Shown: positions 16,180-24,939 of the stretch, in pieces
How the letters are laid out: the number at the start of each line of letters is the position of its first letter
Position numbering within the stretch: the stretch's first letter is position 1
Source of the DNA: Halovenus amylolytica
GTDB lineage: Archaea; Halobacteriota; Halobacteria; Halobacteriales; Haloarculaceae
Assembly: GCA_004015825.1 (NCBI GenBank)
Contig: SAYS01000030.1
Span: 1-35,168 of the forward strand
Direction: 5' to 3'
DNA: 35,168 bases
Position numbers and translations under genes: made by a program
The notes under the pieces: model-generated
What the model was told of the DNA's origin: nothing
The model's input: the letters and a program-made list of their open reading frames with translations, nothing else
Databases searched by the model: none

Positions 16180-19065
16180 ATGGCCGATTTTCAATACAGC
16201 CGTCGAGCTATTCTAAAGACCGGGGTCTTTGCGTCTCTCCTCGGGAGCGGGATAATTTCGGCTAGTAGAGCCACACAGTCTCAACAACTCGTCTCAACAT
16301 CGTTTGAGCAAGCGAGTGTCGGCGAGTCCGAACCCACTAGCCCATGGTATTTATTTAATAATGGTGGCACAGTTGAAATCTCCAAAAGTGTGGCCTCGGA
16401 CGGAGACCAATCGTATTTTACCGGTAATGCACCACTCGGAGATCCCGGTGCCATAGCGGTCGAATTAGATCTTCAACAGGTAGACTCTATCCTCTTTGAT
16501 GTCTATGCGGTTTCAAATGACCCATCCTATGGAAATATCAAAGTCTCACTGGACGAAGCTGGCTATCCAAATCCAGGGGAAAAGAATATTTGGTCATTTA
16601 ACCAATTAGACGGTGTCCCGCCATATGGTGGAGAAAACAAATGGCAGCGAGATGTTACAATTGATTTTTCTGACTACGTCAAAGAGCGTCCGGTAGTATT
16701 CTGGGTTGACGGTGATAATTCAGCATACTGGGATAATATCAGAGTTGTTGAAGAAGGCTCAACTCAGAACTCGTCTGGCGATAATATACTATGGGCCTTC
16801 GAAACCAATAAGGATGTATTTTCGTCGCCGACAGTAGTAGGTGATACTGTCTACATCGGAAGTTTCGATGAGAACACATATGCTCTCGATGCAACTACCG
16901 GCGATCAGAAATGGGCCTCACAAACCGGTTACTGGCCCCTGTCATCGCCGACAGTAGTGGGTGATACTGTCTACGACGGAAGTTTCGATGGTAATGTTTA
17001 CGCCCTCAATGCAACCACCGGCGACCAGAAATGGCTCTTTCAAACTGGTGAAATTATTGCCTCATCGCCGACAGTGGTGGATGGCACTGTCTTCGTCGGA
17101 AGTAACGACAATAACGTGTACGCGCTGGACGCGGCTACCGGCAACCAGCAGTGGTGCTTCGAGACTGGTGATTGGGTGAAATCGTCGCCGACAGTGGTGG
17201 AAGGCACTGTCTTCGTCGGAAGTAACGACAATAACGTGTATGCGTTGGATACGGCTACCGGCGACCAGGAATGGGTCTTCGAAACGGGAGACATTGTGAT
17301 ATCGTCGCCAACAGTGGTGGAAGGAACTGTCTTCGTCGGAAGTAACGATGATAACGTGTACGCGCTGGAAGCGGCTACCGGCAACCAGGAATGGGTCTTC
17401 CAAACCGGTTCTTCGGTTGAATCGACGCCAACAGTAAAAAATAGTACTGTCTTCGTCGGGAGTAACGACAATAACGTGTACGCGCTGGACGCAGCTACCG
17501 GCGACCGGCAATGGCTTTTCCAAACCGGTTCTTCCATTAAATCGTCGCCGACAGTGGTGGAAGGCACTGTCTTCGTCGGAAGTAACGACAATAACGTGTA
17601 TGCGTTGGATACGGCTACCGGCGACCAGGAATGGGTCTTCGAAACGGGAGACATTGTGATATCGTCGCCAACAGTGGTGGAAGGCACTGTCTTCGTCGGA
17701 AGTAACGACAACAAAGTGTATGCGTTGGATGCGGGTGTTTCAGGGTCAAGTGAAGGATCACGTGTGACTCTGGGAACGCTCGGCCACCACCACACGTGGG
17801 CAGATATCACGTCCCTTGAACCACTCACCGCCGAAATGGTCACTACCTCGATATCCAATAATTTCGTCGAGATGGAATCGCGGGGCATGCTTGAATCACT
17901 GTTTGTAGATATCAAGGACAGCTTTGCTCCACCAGGAGTAGGAGTTGACCCAGACAAGAACGAAGCGTACATCAACGTCGACGTTGAGGTGTCGATCCCA
18001 GATGCAGACCGTCGAAACATCGAGGACGTAACGCTCACGCTCGAAAGTGATGGGATTGAATTCGGACAAGATCAACAAGACGAAGGCATGCGACGCGAGT
18101 CTGCGGAGACATTCCGGTATGAGAACCTGCGGGTACGGACCGAAGCCCAGGTTGGACTGACACGCATCCGCGCAATACTTCAAGGGATATCGAGGCTAAT
18201 GGGTGCTGCTGGCGTCCCTGGTGAAGCCGGCCCACTCGAAGAAACGATCCAGGCGAACACAGAAGCATATCCTGACGTCTATTTAGCTGCAATCGAGGTA
18301 ACGTACGGCGATGGCTCGACAGATACAATCACTATAGACGAGCGACTGCCACGATACATCGACGTGTGTCCAGAGAACCAACTCATGGCAGTCAACCCGC
18401 TGAACTACCCGCAACCACATTGTAACCTGGACAACTACACCGACGAAGATTTGCAAAATGCTCGCTCTTACGCTGTGTTGTCGCCAGCGTCGCTCCTCGT
18501 CGAGGACACCAACGGAAACCGGATCGGGCGCGTCCAGACTGACAAAGGCTGGGAGACTGTCGACGAGATCTCCAATGTGTTCTACTCGGGTGCACTAAAC
18601 CAGGAGTTCGTGTTGGTTCCCGACGCAGATAGCTACCGAGTTATCGCCCAAGGGACAGACAGTGGCACTATGACTATTCAAATCGACGAGCCAGCTGACG
18701 AGGACGGACAGATCACAAGCGAAGTCTATGAGGATATCCCGGTCGATACAGATACTACTGCAGAACTTCCCACGGACGACAGCGCCATCCGACTTGACGA
18801 CTCGGGTGACGGTGACTTCGACCAGACAGTCTCCCCGGCGGAAAAGATCACCTGGACGAATCGTGACTATGTCAACGCATCATTCAATGCGCCTCCTGAT
18901 ACATCGCCAGTCCTTGAAGCGGACGAAGATACCAGTCATGAAGACAATGACACCGACAACGTTGACGGCGACGGACCAGGATTCGGGGTCGCAGGAGCAA
19001 TCGCGGGACTCGGTGGTGCGGGCTACCTGTTGAAGCGGCGACTTGATGAGGAGGATAGCGAATAA
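16180..19065 (+). CDS. Tat-exported, PGF-CTERM eight-bladed PQQ-type beta-propeller surface protein
   Basis: 961 residues from the ATG at 16180. I prefer this start to the in-frame one at 16126 because it places the Tat motif SRRAILKTG at residues 7-15. Residues about 40-195 look like a jelly-roll or carbohydrate-binding-like sandwich (SFEQASVGES; YWDNIRVVEE). Residues about 208-520 hold eight 40-residue PQQ-type blades (SSPTVV.GTVFVGS.DNNVYALDAATGDQ.W), enough to close a propeller. Residues 521-930 are a beta-rich region of unknown type. The tail PGFGVAGAIAGLGG plus KRR (from about 933) is a PGF-CTERM signal for archaeosortase, giving a lipid-anchored surface protein. No PQQ-enzyme catalytic motif is seen, so binding or scaffolding is more likely than dehydrogenase activity. 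A shorter paralog lies 1.26 kb downstream. Confidence 0.9.
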   Translation: MADFQYSRRAILKTGVFASLLGSGIISASRATQSQQLVSTSFEQASVGESEPTSPWYLFNNGGTVEISKSVASDGDQSYFTGNAPLGDPGAIAVELDLQQVDSILFDVYAVSNDPSYGNIKVSLDEAGYPNPGEKNIWSFNQLDGVPPYGGENKWQRDVTIDFSDYVKERPVVFWVDGDNSAYWDNIRVVEEGSTQNSSGDNILWAFETNKDVFSSPTVVGDTVYIGSFDENTYALDATTGDQKWASQTGYWPLSSPTVVGDTVYDGSFDGNVYALNATTGDQKWLFQTGEIIASSPTVVDGTVFVGSNDNNVYALDAATGNQQWCFETGDWVKSSPTVVEGTVFVGSNDNNVYALDTATGDQEWVFETGDIVISSPTVVEGTVFVGSNDDNVYALEAATGNQEWVFQTGSSVESTPTVKNSTVFVGSNDNNVYALDAATGDRQWLFQTGSSIKSSPTVVEGTVFVGSNDNNVYALDTATGDQEWVFETGDIVISSPTVVEGTVFVGSNDNKVYALDAGVSGSSEGSRVTLGTLGHHHTWADITSLEPLTAEMVTTSISNNFVEMESRGMLESLFVDIKDSFAPPGVGVDPDKNEAYINVDVEVSIPDADRRNIEDVTLTLESDGIEFGQDQQDEGMRRESAETFRYENLRVRTEAQVGLTRIRAILQGISRLMGAAGVPGEAGPLEETIQANTEAYPDVYLAAIEVTYGDGSTDTITIDERLPRYIDVCPENQLMAVNPLNYPQPHCNLDNYTDEDLQNARSYAVLSPASLLVEDTNGNRIGRVQTDKGWETVDEISNVFYSGALNQEFVLVPDADSYRVIAQGTDSGTMTIQIDEPADEDGQITSEVYEDIPVDTDTTAELPTDDSAIRLDDSGDGDFDQTVSPAEKITWTNRDYVNASFNAPPDTSPVLEADEDTSHEDNDTDNVDGDGPGFGVAGAIAGLGGAGYLLKRRLDEEDSE
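16807..17735 (+). repeat. 120-base tandem repeats encoding the propeller blades
   Basis: Eight consecutive units of about 120 bases, each containing TCGCCGACAGT near its start and ACGTGTACGCG or close variants in its middle. Units 4-5 (from about 17179) and units 7-8 (from about 17539) are nearly identical over some 160 bases, differing at one site I can see, while units 1-2 are diverged. This suggests recent internal duplication or gene conversion. Confidence 0.85.
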
Positions 19066-19452
19066 CAAACACAGTTGCGGCCTCCAATTCCCACATTCGG
19101 TACTCTCGCTGCGTCCTAGTCGCTTGCCGGGCCATAGGAGTTTTTGGACTAGAATACCCTAGCACGGCCGACACGAGAGTTCAGCGTCGACACCCCAATA
19201 GTCACGATGACCGGGACTGCAAATGCTGCATATGCGCCTTGATCGTATAGAGCCTACTTAAGCCTCTAGCGTGTGGATTAACGTATATGAGTGACAAAGG
19301 CCAATTCAAGATGACACGTCTCAGTGTGACGCCTTGATTGGCCCGAGTGCCAAGGAAGCATCATAATGGGCGCGGCCGACTGCTGTCTGACACCGGGCGA
19401 CTAACCTGCAGAGGTGCATCTCCAGTCCACGCTCGATCACTCTATAGGAAAC

Positions 19453-19566
19453 ATGTATACACTCGGTATCGGTGTTCATAAGCACGAATCGCGCGTGGTT
19501 GGTTTGAACGATACCGACGAGATTCATGACGAGGTTCGCTTAGCGTGCACGACAAGAAATCCGTAA
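19453..19566 (+). pseudogene. IS110-family transposase N-terminal scrap
   Basis: 37 codons reading MYTLGIGVHKHESRVVGL then DEIHDEVR before TAA. They align by eye with the IS110 start motif (LGIDVHK... DGEI.DEVR). The catalytic Asp of GIDVHK is Gly here. It is a short dead fragment, unrelated in frame to its neighbours and different from the IS110 copy at 10797. Confidence 0.5.
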
Positions 19567-20294
19567 TCGGCATCATCTGTCTTTTCCACCGCCTACGTCA
19601 AGCTTCCAGTTCAACGTGCGAATCTGAGTAAATTAGCTGTTGGAATCTCTACCGTCGGTAGAATGACAGGTGGGCCATCTACTGTAATGAAAAGGTGTCA
19701 AACTAGCATTGGGTTCCTAGTAAATGGATACCGTGTAATTATTCATAGGGCTGTCAACCGGTCGTTTGCCTGGTGAATTTGTACGGTATACTCCCTGTCA
19801 AATGGGGGTAATTGCAGCCCGGGGATTCTGATTCGACACCTGTCTACTAGTAATTTCGAGGTGTGCTGACCAAAACGCTCAAAGTCAACACAGGCAGAAT
19901 GGCGTTCCACATTCAGTAACTATTAGTAGATTCGTAAGGTCTCAAACCCACCGATATACTCCAAAATCTCTTGGAGGAATTGAAAATATCAAGAAAATAC
20001 TGGACTTAGTCTGGAAGTGGAGTGGTCGGTCGTTATGGGAGATACACACATCAATCCAATTTTTCAGTAATACATAAATCTGTATTAATTTGCTAATATA
20101 GCATTATTTTATTCTAGAAACTTACTATTTTAGAACGATTTTTTGTTCTCATAATCATATAGCATTACTACTAATTAGTATTAGTTATTATCATAAGTAA
20201 TTATATTTTAATATGATTACTGTTATGAAAACTCATACAGTAATATTTTGTTAAATATGGTATGAATTTTCTACTCTGTTGAAATATCTAATAG

Positions 20295-20303
20295 TATTAT
20301 AAT
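20295..20303 (+). promoter_or_regulatory. TATA box for the second propeller gene
   Basis: TATTATAAT is centred about 29 bases before the ATG at 20328, consistent with a leaderless transcript. Confidence 0.5.
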
Positions 20304-20327
20304 GTTTGTATCTGACGGCTACAGCAT

Positions 20328-21980
20328 ATGTCAAACCAGAATAATAGTGTTATGGGAAATCGATCAGTAGAGACGAGCCGTAGAAAAATGCTGTTAGCAG
20401 CCACTGGCGTCGGTGTCGGATCAATAACGAGCGTAATTCCAACCAATGCACAGACCAGCGGTAAAAATCCAGTTTGGGAATTCGAAACCAATGATAGAGT
20501 TATCTCTTCACCAACGATAGCAAGCGATACAGTCTTTTTTGGAAGTCACGACACTAACCTATATGCTATAGACAGAGTGAGCGGGGACAAAAAGTGGGAA
20601 TTTGAAACAGACAATGTCGTGTCTTCATCGCCAACTGTAAGTGGGAACACTGTTTTCCTCGGGAGCCACGATGCTAACCTATATGCAGTAGATATAGAAG
20701 ATGGGACCGAGCTTTGGAGGTTTGAGGGCGATGGCCCTATAATCTCTTCGCCAACAGTACTTGATGATAGGATCTTTGTTGGAAGTTCCACGAAATTATA
20801 CGCACTTGATGAACAAGAGGGTGATCTCCTATGGGATTTTGACACTGAAACAAACACGTCCTCACCAGCAGTAATTGAGAACAGATCGGAGAAGTTGTCA
20901 TTGCAGCCGGAATCAACCAATTTAATCACATCATCACCAACAGTCGCAGATGGAGCAGTCTATATTAAAGGAGGTGAAAGTAAAATATATGCACTAAGCG
21001 CCGAAGATGGTGAACTGCTTTGGGTATCAGAGGTTCGTAAGACTGACCAACTGTCGAAAAAAGCGCCAATAACTAAAAGCAAATTGACCAGTAGAAATGA
21101 TTATTTACAAAAACTAACCGCAAACAAGATGTCAGATATTATCAGTTCACAAGCAAGTATTTCTTTTAGCTCGTCTCCAACGGTGAGTGATGGGAAATTA
21201 TTTGTTGGTGGTTTTGACAAAAGCCTCTTTGCACTAGATACAGAGGATGGCTCTGAACAGTGGATTTTTGATATTGACACAGATGTCCCTTCACAATTAT
21301 TGGAGTTTCATAAATCAGCACAGCAGCAACGTTCAAGAGGTTCAGAGTTATCATCACCAACAGCAATCAATGGAATAGTTTATATTACTGATGAACACGG
21401 TACCATATATGCAATTGACACTAGAGACGGGGAACTATTGTGGTTAACCGAGCTCCGGAGCACTGCCTCACTGTCCACGGAGTCGACAATAGCTGAACAC
21501 ACAGAGAACAAAAGAGATCCGGTTGCTAATCGCACAAAGGCGGACAAAACTTCTGACCCCTCAAAATTGCAGGTTGGGTTTTCGATTATTTCTTCACCCA
21601 CGGTAGCAGATGGACGAGTATTTGTGGGTTCCTTCAACAGGCTATACGCTTTAGATAGCGAGGACGGGTCAAAAAAATGGTTTTTTGAAAGCGGTAATAA
21701 CGTAGCCTCTTCACCGACGGTTGTTGATGGAACTGTGTATTTTGGGAGCAACGACGGCGATATGTATGCAATAGAGACAGAAATATCGGGATCAAGTGAA
21801 GGCTCACGGGTCTTGCTTGAAACACTAGGTCATCATGATAGTAGCACAGCTAGTACTTCTAGCAAAAATAATATCAATGATGTATTTGGGCCAGGATTCA
21901 GTTTTGGAAGTACGATTGCTGGATTTAGTGGTATAGCTTATCTATTGAAACGAAGGTTCAGTGTAAAGAAAAGTACATAA
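20328..21980 (+). CDS. Tat-exported, PGF-CTERM PQQ-type beta-propeller protein (short paralog)
   Basis: 550 residues. Tat signal TSRRKMLLAATG at residues 17-28. Blades of the same WEFET...SSPTV...VFFGSHD..LYAID type follow from about residue 48 to 490. Three places carry polar insertions of 20-50 residues between blade strands (for example RKTDQLSKKAPITKSKL and the stretch containing KRDPVANRTKADKTSDPSK). After the last blade it shares GSSEGSR and ETLGHH with the long paralog, then goes straight to a PGF-CTERM-like tail (PGFSFGSTIAGFSG plus KRR, from about 522). The roughly 400-residue C-terminal region of the long paralog is thus absent. The gene is noticeably more AT-rich than the long paralog, which suggests separate ancestry rather than recent duplication. 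Ligand unknown. Confidence 0.88.
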   Translation: MSNQNNSVMGNRSVETSRRKMLLAATGVGVGSITSVIPTNAQTSGKNPVWEFETNDRVISSPTIASDTVFFGSHDTNLYAIDRVSGDKKWEFETDNVVSSSPTVSGNTVFLGSHDANLYAVDIEDGTELWRFEGDGPIISSPTVLDDRIFVGSSTKLYALDEQEGDLLWDFDTETNTSSPAVIENRSEKLSLQPESTNLITSSPTVADGAVYIKGGESKIYALSAEDGELLWVSEVRKTDQLSKKAPITKSKLTSRNDYLQKLTANKMSDIISSQASISFSSSPTVSDGKLFVGGFDKSLFALDTEDGSEQWIFDIDTDVPSQLLEFHKSAQQQRSRGSELSSPTAINGIVYITDEHGTIYAIDTRDGELLWLTELRSTASLSTESTIAEHTENKRDPVANRTKADKTSDPSKLQVGFSIISSPTVADGRVFVGSFNRLYALDSEDGSKKWFFESGNNVASSPTVVDGTVYFGSNDGDMYAIETEISGSSEGSRVLLETLGHHDSSTASTSSKNNINDVFGPGFSFGSTIAGFSGIAYLLKRRFSVKKST

Positions 21981-22118
21981 ACAATATTAACCAAGACAGG
22001 AGTGTTAATTGCTTCCGGTTGACACTAAACAGTTGACTTGCGATCCTATCGTTCACAAATCAGACGGATCATTCTTTCAGAGTTTGGGGTGTCCCACCGC
22101 AGCCCCCCATTTTTGAGC

Positions 22119-22511
22119 CTACTGGCGTGCCGGGCTTTCGTTCACGGGCTGAATGGGTCGTCCTTTTGGCAGTGAAACGGCCGAGTTTGAGTGCCTAAAG
22201 TACTTTTCTCTCGTTACGTGCTGTAGCTGGTTTGACTGGCACCGCCGTGACGGCAGGAGATGTCGGTCGTGGATATTTCGGCGGTGACCGACAGCCTCAA
22301 AACGAAGAAGGTCGTCGCCGTGATCCCACGTGATGATGGCACGATAATCCCCGGCCCGGAGTTTGTAGTACGGATAGCCCGAGAGCGGTTCGAGGCGATG
22401 CTCGGTCCAGTCGGTCGCTTCATCTACCTTGTTCATGACGCGGTCGGCGACCTGCGAATCGAGATTTTCTAGGTGCTTGATAGCCTTCTCGGTGTACTCG
22501 ACGTCAGTCAT
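22119..22511 (-). CDS. RelE/ParE-family toxin with an abnormal C-terminal extension
   Basis: 130 residues. The first about 88 form a RelE/ParE fold: EYTEKAIKHLENLD, RLEPLSGYPYYKLRAGDYRA, then IITWDHGDDLLRFEAVGHRR and NIHDRHL. Members of this family normally end near that point, as mRNA interferases or gyrase poisons. Here about 40 further residues (from RRCQSNQ) of low quality run on, as if the normal stop were lost. The start overlaps the end of an antitoxin-like remnant (ATGACTGA), the usual antitoxin-toxin order. With no intact antitoxin nearby, the toxin is probably inactive or controlled elsewhere. Confidence 0.75.
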   Translation of the reverse strand: MTDVEYTEKAIKHLENLDSQVADRVMNKVDEATDWTEHRLEPLSGYPYYKLRAGDYRAIITWDHGDDLLRFEAVGHRRNIHDRHLLPSRRCQSNQLQHVTREKYFRHSNSAVSLPKGRPIQPVNESPARQ

Positions 22512-22629
22512 CCAGACCCAGTCGCTCGCGTACCTTTTCCGCGGTCACTGTTTCGCCTCCCTCTGCCTCTTCACGGCCCTTTTCCAGATCTTCGACCGTG
22601 TCATCAGAGATTGATCGAAGTCGAGATGT
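22504..22629 (-). pseudogene. Antitoxin remnant upstream of the RelE-type toxin
   Basis: 41 codons reading RSISDDTVEDLEKGREEAEG then GETVTAEKVRERLGLDD and TGA, overlapping the toxin start. This matches the size and acidic helical end of small RelB-like antitoxins. No ATG, GTG or TTG exists between the upstream in-frame TGA (22630-22632) and the conserved part, so the 5' end has been replaced or mutated. Confidence 0.55.
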
Positions 22630-22964
22630 TCAAAACAGCGTAACTGTCTCGGTACCTGCGACACTCAAGAAACCTTCTACCGAAGCTACATCTTGCAGGG
22701 TTGCGGTTGTACTGGACACATTCCGCACTCCGCTGTTTCGTACGTGACGCTTTCTATGACAGGCTCAAAAATACTAATTTCCTCCCGGCCATGTCAGGTC
22801 CATCTCTGTGCGAGAAGTAGTGTAATCGCACAGGGGAGTATATTGAGTTTCCGTCCCGTTATATATGGCAGCTGGGAAGAAAACCGGTGAAACAGCTCAT
22901 TGAGAGGTAAATTAGGCGACTCCGAGCGGGATCTGTATCAGTTTATAGGATAAAGCGTGAGACC
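22630..22964. other. Gene-free stretch between antitoxin remnant and integrase
   Basis: Mixed-composition DNA with no ORF, tRNA or repeat that I can support. The antitoxin 5' end breaks at its left edge and the integrase stop is at its right edge, so it may contain an old recombination junction, but no attachment site is recognisable. Confidence 0.4.
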
Positions 22965-24686
22965 TCACTCCTGAAGCGCAGACTGCAAATCGTTAATGTC
23001 TATCGATGTCGAGTGTATCCACAGCGCACCGAGACTGAGACCGAGCACGGCACTGGTTACGGCGAGAGGTTCGCCAGATGCGATCTCAGCTGCGAGTCCG
23101 TTCGACAGGAGGATCGCGGTACTCAGCGTTACGATCACAAGCCATCCGACACCGATTCCTGCTGCCGTTCGCCGGTTTGGTGGGTACTGCATGGCAGGGT
23201 GCAGTCGGAGGATCGAATCCTGTAGTCTGACCCACCGTTTCATCACTCGACTAGCGTATCTCGTCATCCAAGCAACGACGCCACCGATGCCGAACGCGGA
23301 CGCTGTCTCGTTATCATCGTCTTGGTAGCGCTCGGCTAGCGTGATCAGCTCGTCTATGTCCATCCAGAAGTCTGCTCGGGTCTTGATAATCGGTTCAAGC
23401 GTTTTCGCCGATCTGAGATCCTCCGCTGTCACCTCCCCTTCCATGATCATTTCGAGGAGATCGGCTCCGTCCTTGTGCGGGTGCTCAATTGATTCCGAGA
23501 TCGTCTGTACTTCTTCACCGACGGGATGCGAGCACCAGATACAGTGCTCGTATCCCCGAGTTGTCCACTCGTTACAGCTCTCACATCGGACTGGTGCCAC
23601 CGGATCATCTTCTTCTTCCTCGTCGATCTCATGACCTTGTGCTTTAGCAGTCTTGACCGCACGGGCCTCGGAGAAGCGGGCGATGTAGTGGTACGGCGCT
23701 GAGGATAGCCGTGACCAGCCGAATCTGTCTCGAAGCATCTCTTCGTCAGCTGAGGGTTGGCGGGCGTGGAAGCTAGCACACGAGCGGCGGAATCCCTGGG
23801 GCGAAGTTGGTTTTCCGACTCCCGCGTTGTCTGCAGCCCGCTCGAATACCGACGAGAGGGTACCGTAGACGATCGGCTTATTTTCGCCGTGATGAGTCCA
23901 AATGGGCGTCTCTGAAGTCATGTCCGGCTCACTGTCGAGGTGCGCCGGATGCTCTTGTTCGAGCCACTTACGGAGAACAGCGACGCCAGCGTAAATGTAG
24001 ACAGTCCGGGAGCCAGTCTTAGCCGTGTCTGGGACTGTGATGACGTATCGATCACCCTCGTCTTTGACGTGCTTATACCGCAGCCGGTGCAGTTCGCACA
24101 TCGGCCTGAGACCGGCTGCCCACTGGACGATGATCAGGGCAGCATCCCGAGGGTTGTCCTGTTGCTTCGCCATCTCGATTGCCTCCTCGTATGTCACGAC
24201 TTCGGAGGGTAGCGGTGTGGGATCCAGATTCCGAGTGTACTTACCAGGGTCAATCTCGGCAAAGCGTTTCGGGAGTTCTTCCTCATCGAACTCTGCATCG
24301 GGCGTATAGTCTAGCATCAGGTGCCCGAACACGCGGAGCGACGAGAGACTTGATTCCATCGTGTATGGAGACAGATCCTGATCGTCAAGCCAAAGGCAGA
24401 TGTCGTTGACTGCTTCCCGCCCTTCGGCGTCATCCTGAAGCGTCGTGGCGAGGCCGCCGACGTTGACAGCGAACTCGTGGCAACAGTACAGGAGCGTCTC
24501 TTTGTAACTGTCTTTGAAGCGATCCGTCTTTGCGTTGATGACATCCATCTTCTCCTCGAAGCGTTGGAGGACCTCGCGATCGGCGTCGGATATCTCCTCG
24601 TCGAAGGCTGTGCCAGTCGGGATTTCCGACTGTAACCCGCCCCAGTCGCCGACGGAGTCGAATGTCGTCTGATCGTTCGATGCCAT
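22965..24686 (-). CDS. Tyrosine site-specific integrase with zinc ribbon and two-helix membrane tail
   Basis: 573 residues. Residues about 40-150 form the SAM-like core-binding domain. The catalytic domain shows AAGLRPMCELHRLR (first Arg, near 190), the Lys of DTAKTGSR (near 222), GFRRSCASF (box II; the usual His before LRH is not seen), FGW with Trp in place of the second His, and nucleophile Tyr in PYHYI (about 330). A CESC...CIWC zinc ribbon follows at about 368-384, then an acidic helical segment. The last 70 residues carry two hydrophobic helices (about 508-530 and 541-560). The fold is that of the XerC/D-like archaeal integrases of plasmids and proviruses. A membrane-anchored integrase is unusual. 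It is transcribed divergently from the DUF7344 operon, suggesting one mobile module. No att site was found. Confidence 0.85.
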   Translation of the reverse strand: MASNDQTTFDSVGDWGGLQSEIPTGTAFDEEISDADREVLQRFEEKMDVINAKTDRFKDSYKETLLYCCHEFAVNVGGLATTLQDDAEGREAVNDICLWLDDQDLSPYTMESSLSSLRVFGHLMLDYTPDAEFDEEELPKRFAEIDPGKYTRNLDPTPLPSEVVTYEEAIEMAKQQDNPRDAALIIVQWAAGLRPMCELHRLRYKHVKDEGDRYVITVPDTAKTGSRTVYIYAGVAVLRKWLEQEHPAHLDSEPDMTSETPIWTHHGENKPIVYGTLSSVFERAADNAGVGKPTSPQGFRRSCASFHARQPSADEEMLRDRFGWSRLSSAPYHYIARFSEARAVKTAKAQGHEIDEEEEDDPVAPVRCESCNEWTTRGYEHCIWCSHPVGEEVQTISESIEHPHKDGADLLEMIMEGEVTAEDLRSAKTLEPIIKTRADFWMDIDELITLAERYQDDDNETASAFGIGGVVAWMTRYASRVMKRWVRLQDSILRLHPAMQYPPNRRTAAGIGVGWLVIVTLSTAILLSNGLAAEIASGEPLAVTSAVLGLSLGALWIHSTSIDINDLQSALQE

Positions 24687-24939
24687 GCAGTACTTCTACC
24701 TTTTGTCCACAGTGGTAAAAGTGTTAGCGTGGAATTGTACCTTTGTAAAGTTCAAACAGCGTTAGACATGATGTTTTGATATAGACTATATAAATGCGGT
24801 ATCTAAACACCCAAAGGTTCTTTACAATACACAATTAACGGTTGACTGCGCGCGGTGGTCCCGCAGGAACTCGGCGTTGTCACTCGGCGTCGGGAAAAGT
24901 GGGGCCAGGTGTAGGAGCACCGACCCCGCGCCGCCAACC
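24687..24939. promoter_or_regulatory. Divergent promoter region between integrase and the winged-helix operon
   Basis: A TATATAAAT-type element lies at 24787-24795, able to serve either strand. ACCTTTGTAAAG (24739-24750) and the CAAAGGTTCTTTACAA region (24812-24827) share inverted TTGTAAAG/CTTTACAA half-sites and may be operators. The distance from the TATA to the ATG at 24940 implies a leader of about 120 bases or use of an earlier start. Confidence 0.35.

Larger units (their letters stand above)
19066..20327. other. 1.26-kb gap between the two propeller genes
   Basis: No intact gene. It holds an IS110 N-terminal scrap at 19453-19566, a small hairpin CTCCAA-AATCTC-TTGGAG near 19960-19977, and from about 20040 a very AT-rich tract leading to the promoter of the second propeller gene. 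The GC-rich part before 19453 may be the decayed non-coding end of the same IS110 element. No tRNA is recognised. Confidence 0.5.

Noticed and set aside
16807..17735. CRISPR-like regular repeats
   Set aside because: Repeats are 120-base coding units in frame with a beta-propeller; there are no spacers or cas genes.
17040..18038. 332-codon minus ORF across the propeller repeats
   Set aside because: Ser/Thr/Pro-rich mirror of the tandem repeats.
19790..19870. tRNA-like GGGGATTC...GATTCGACACC stretch
   Set aside because: No cloverleaf could be folded and no CCA-side acceptor pairing was found.
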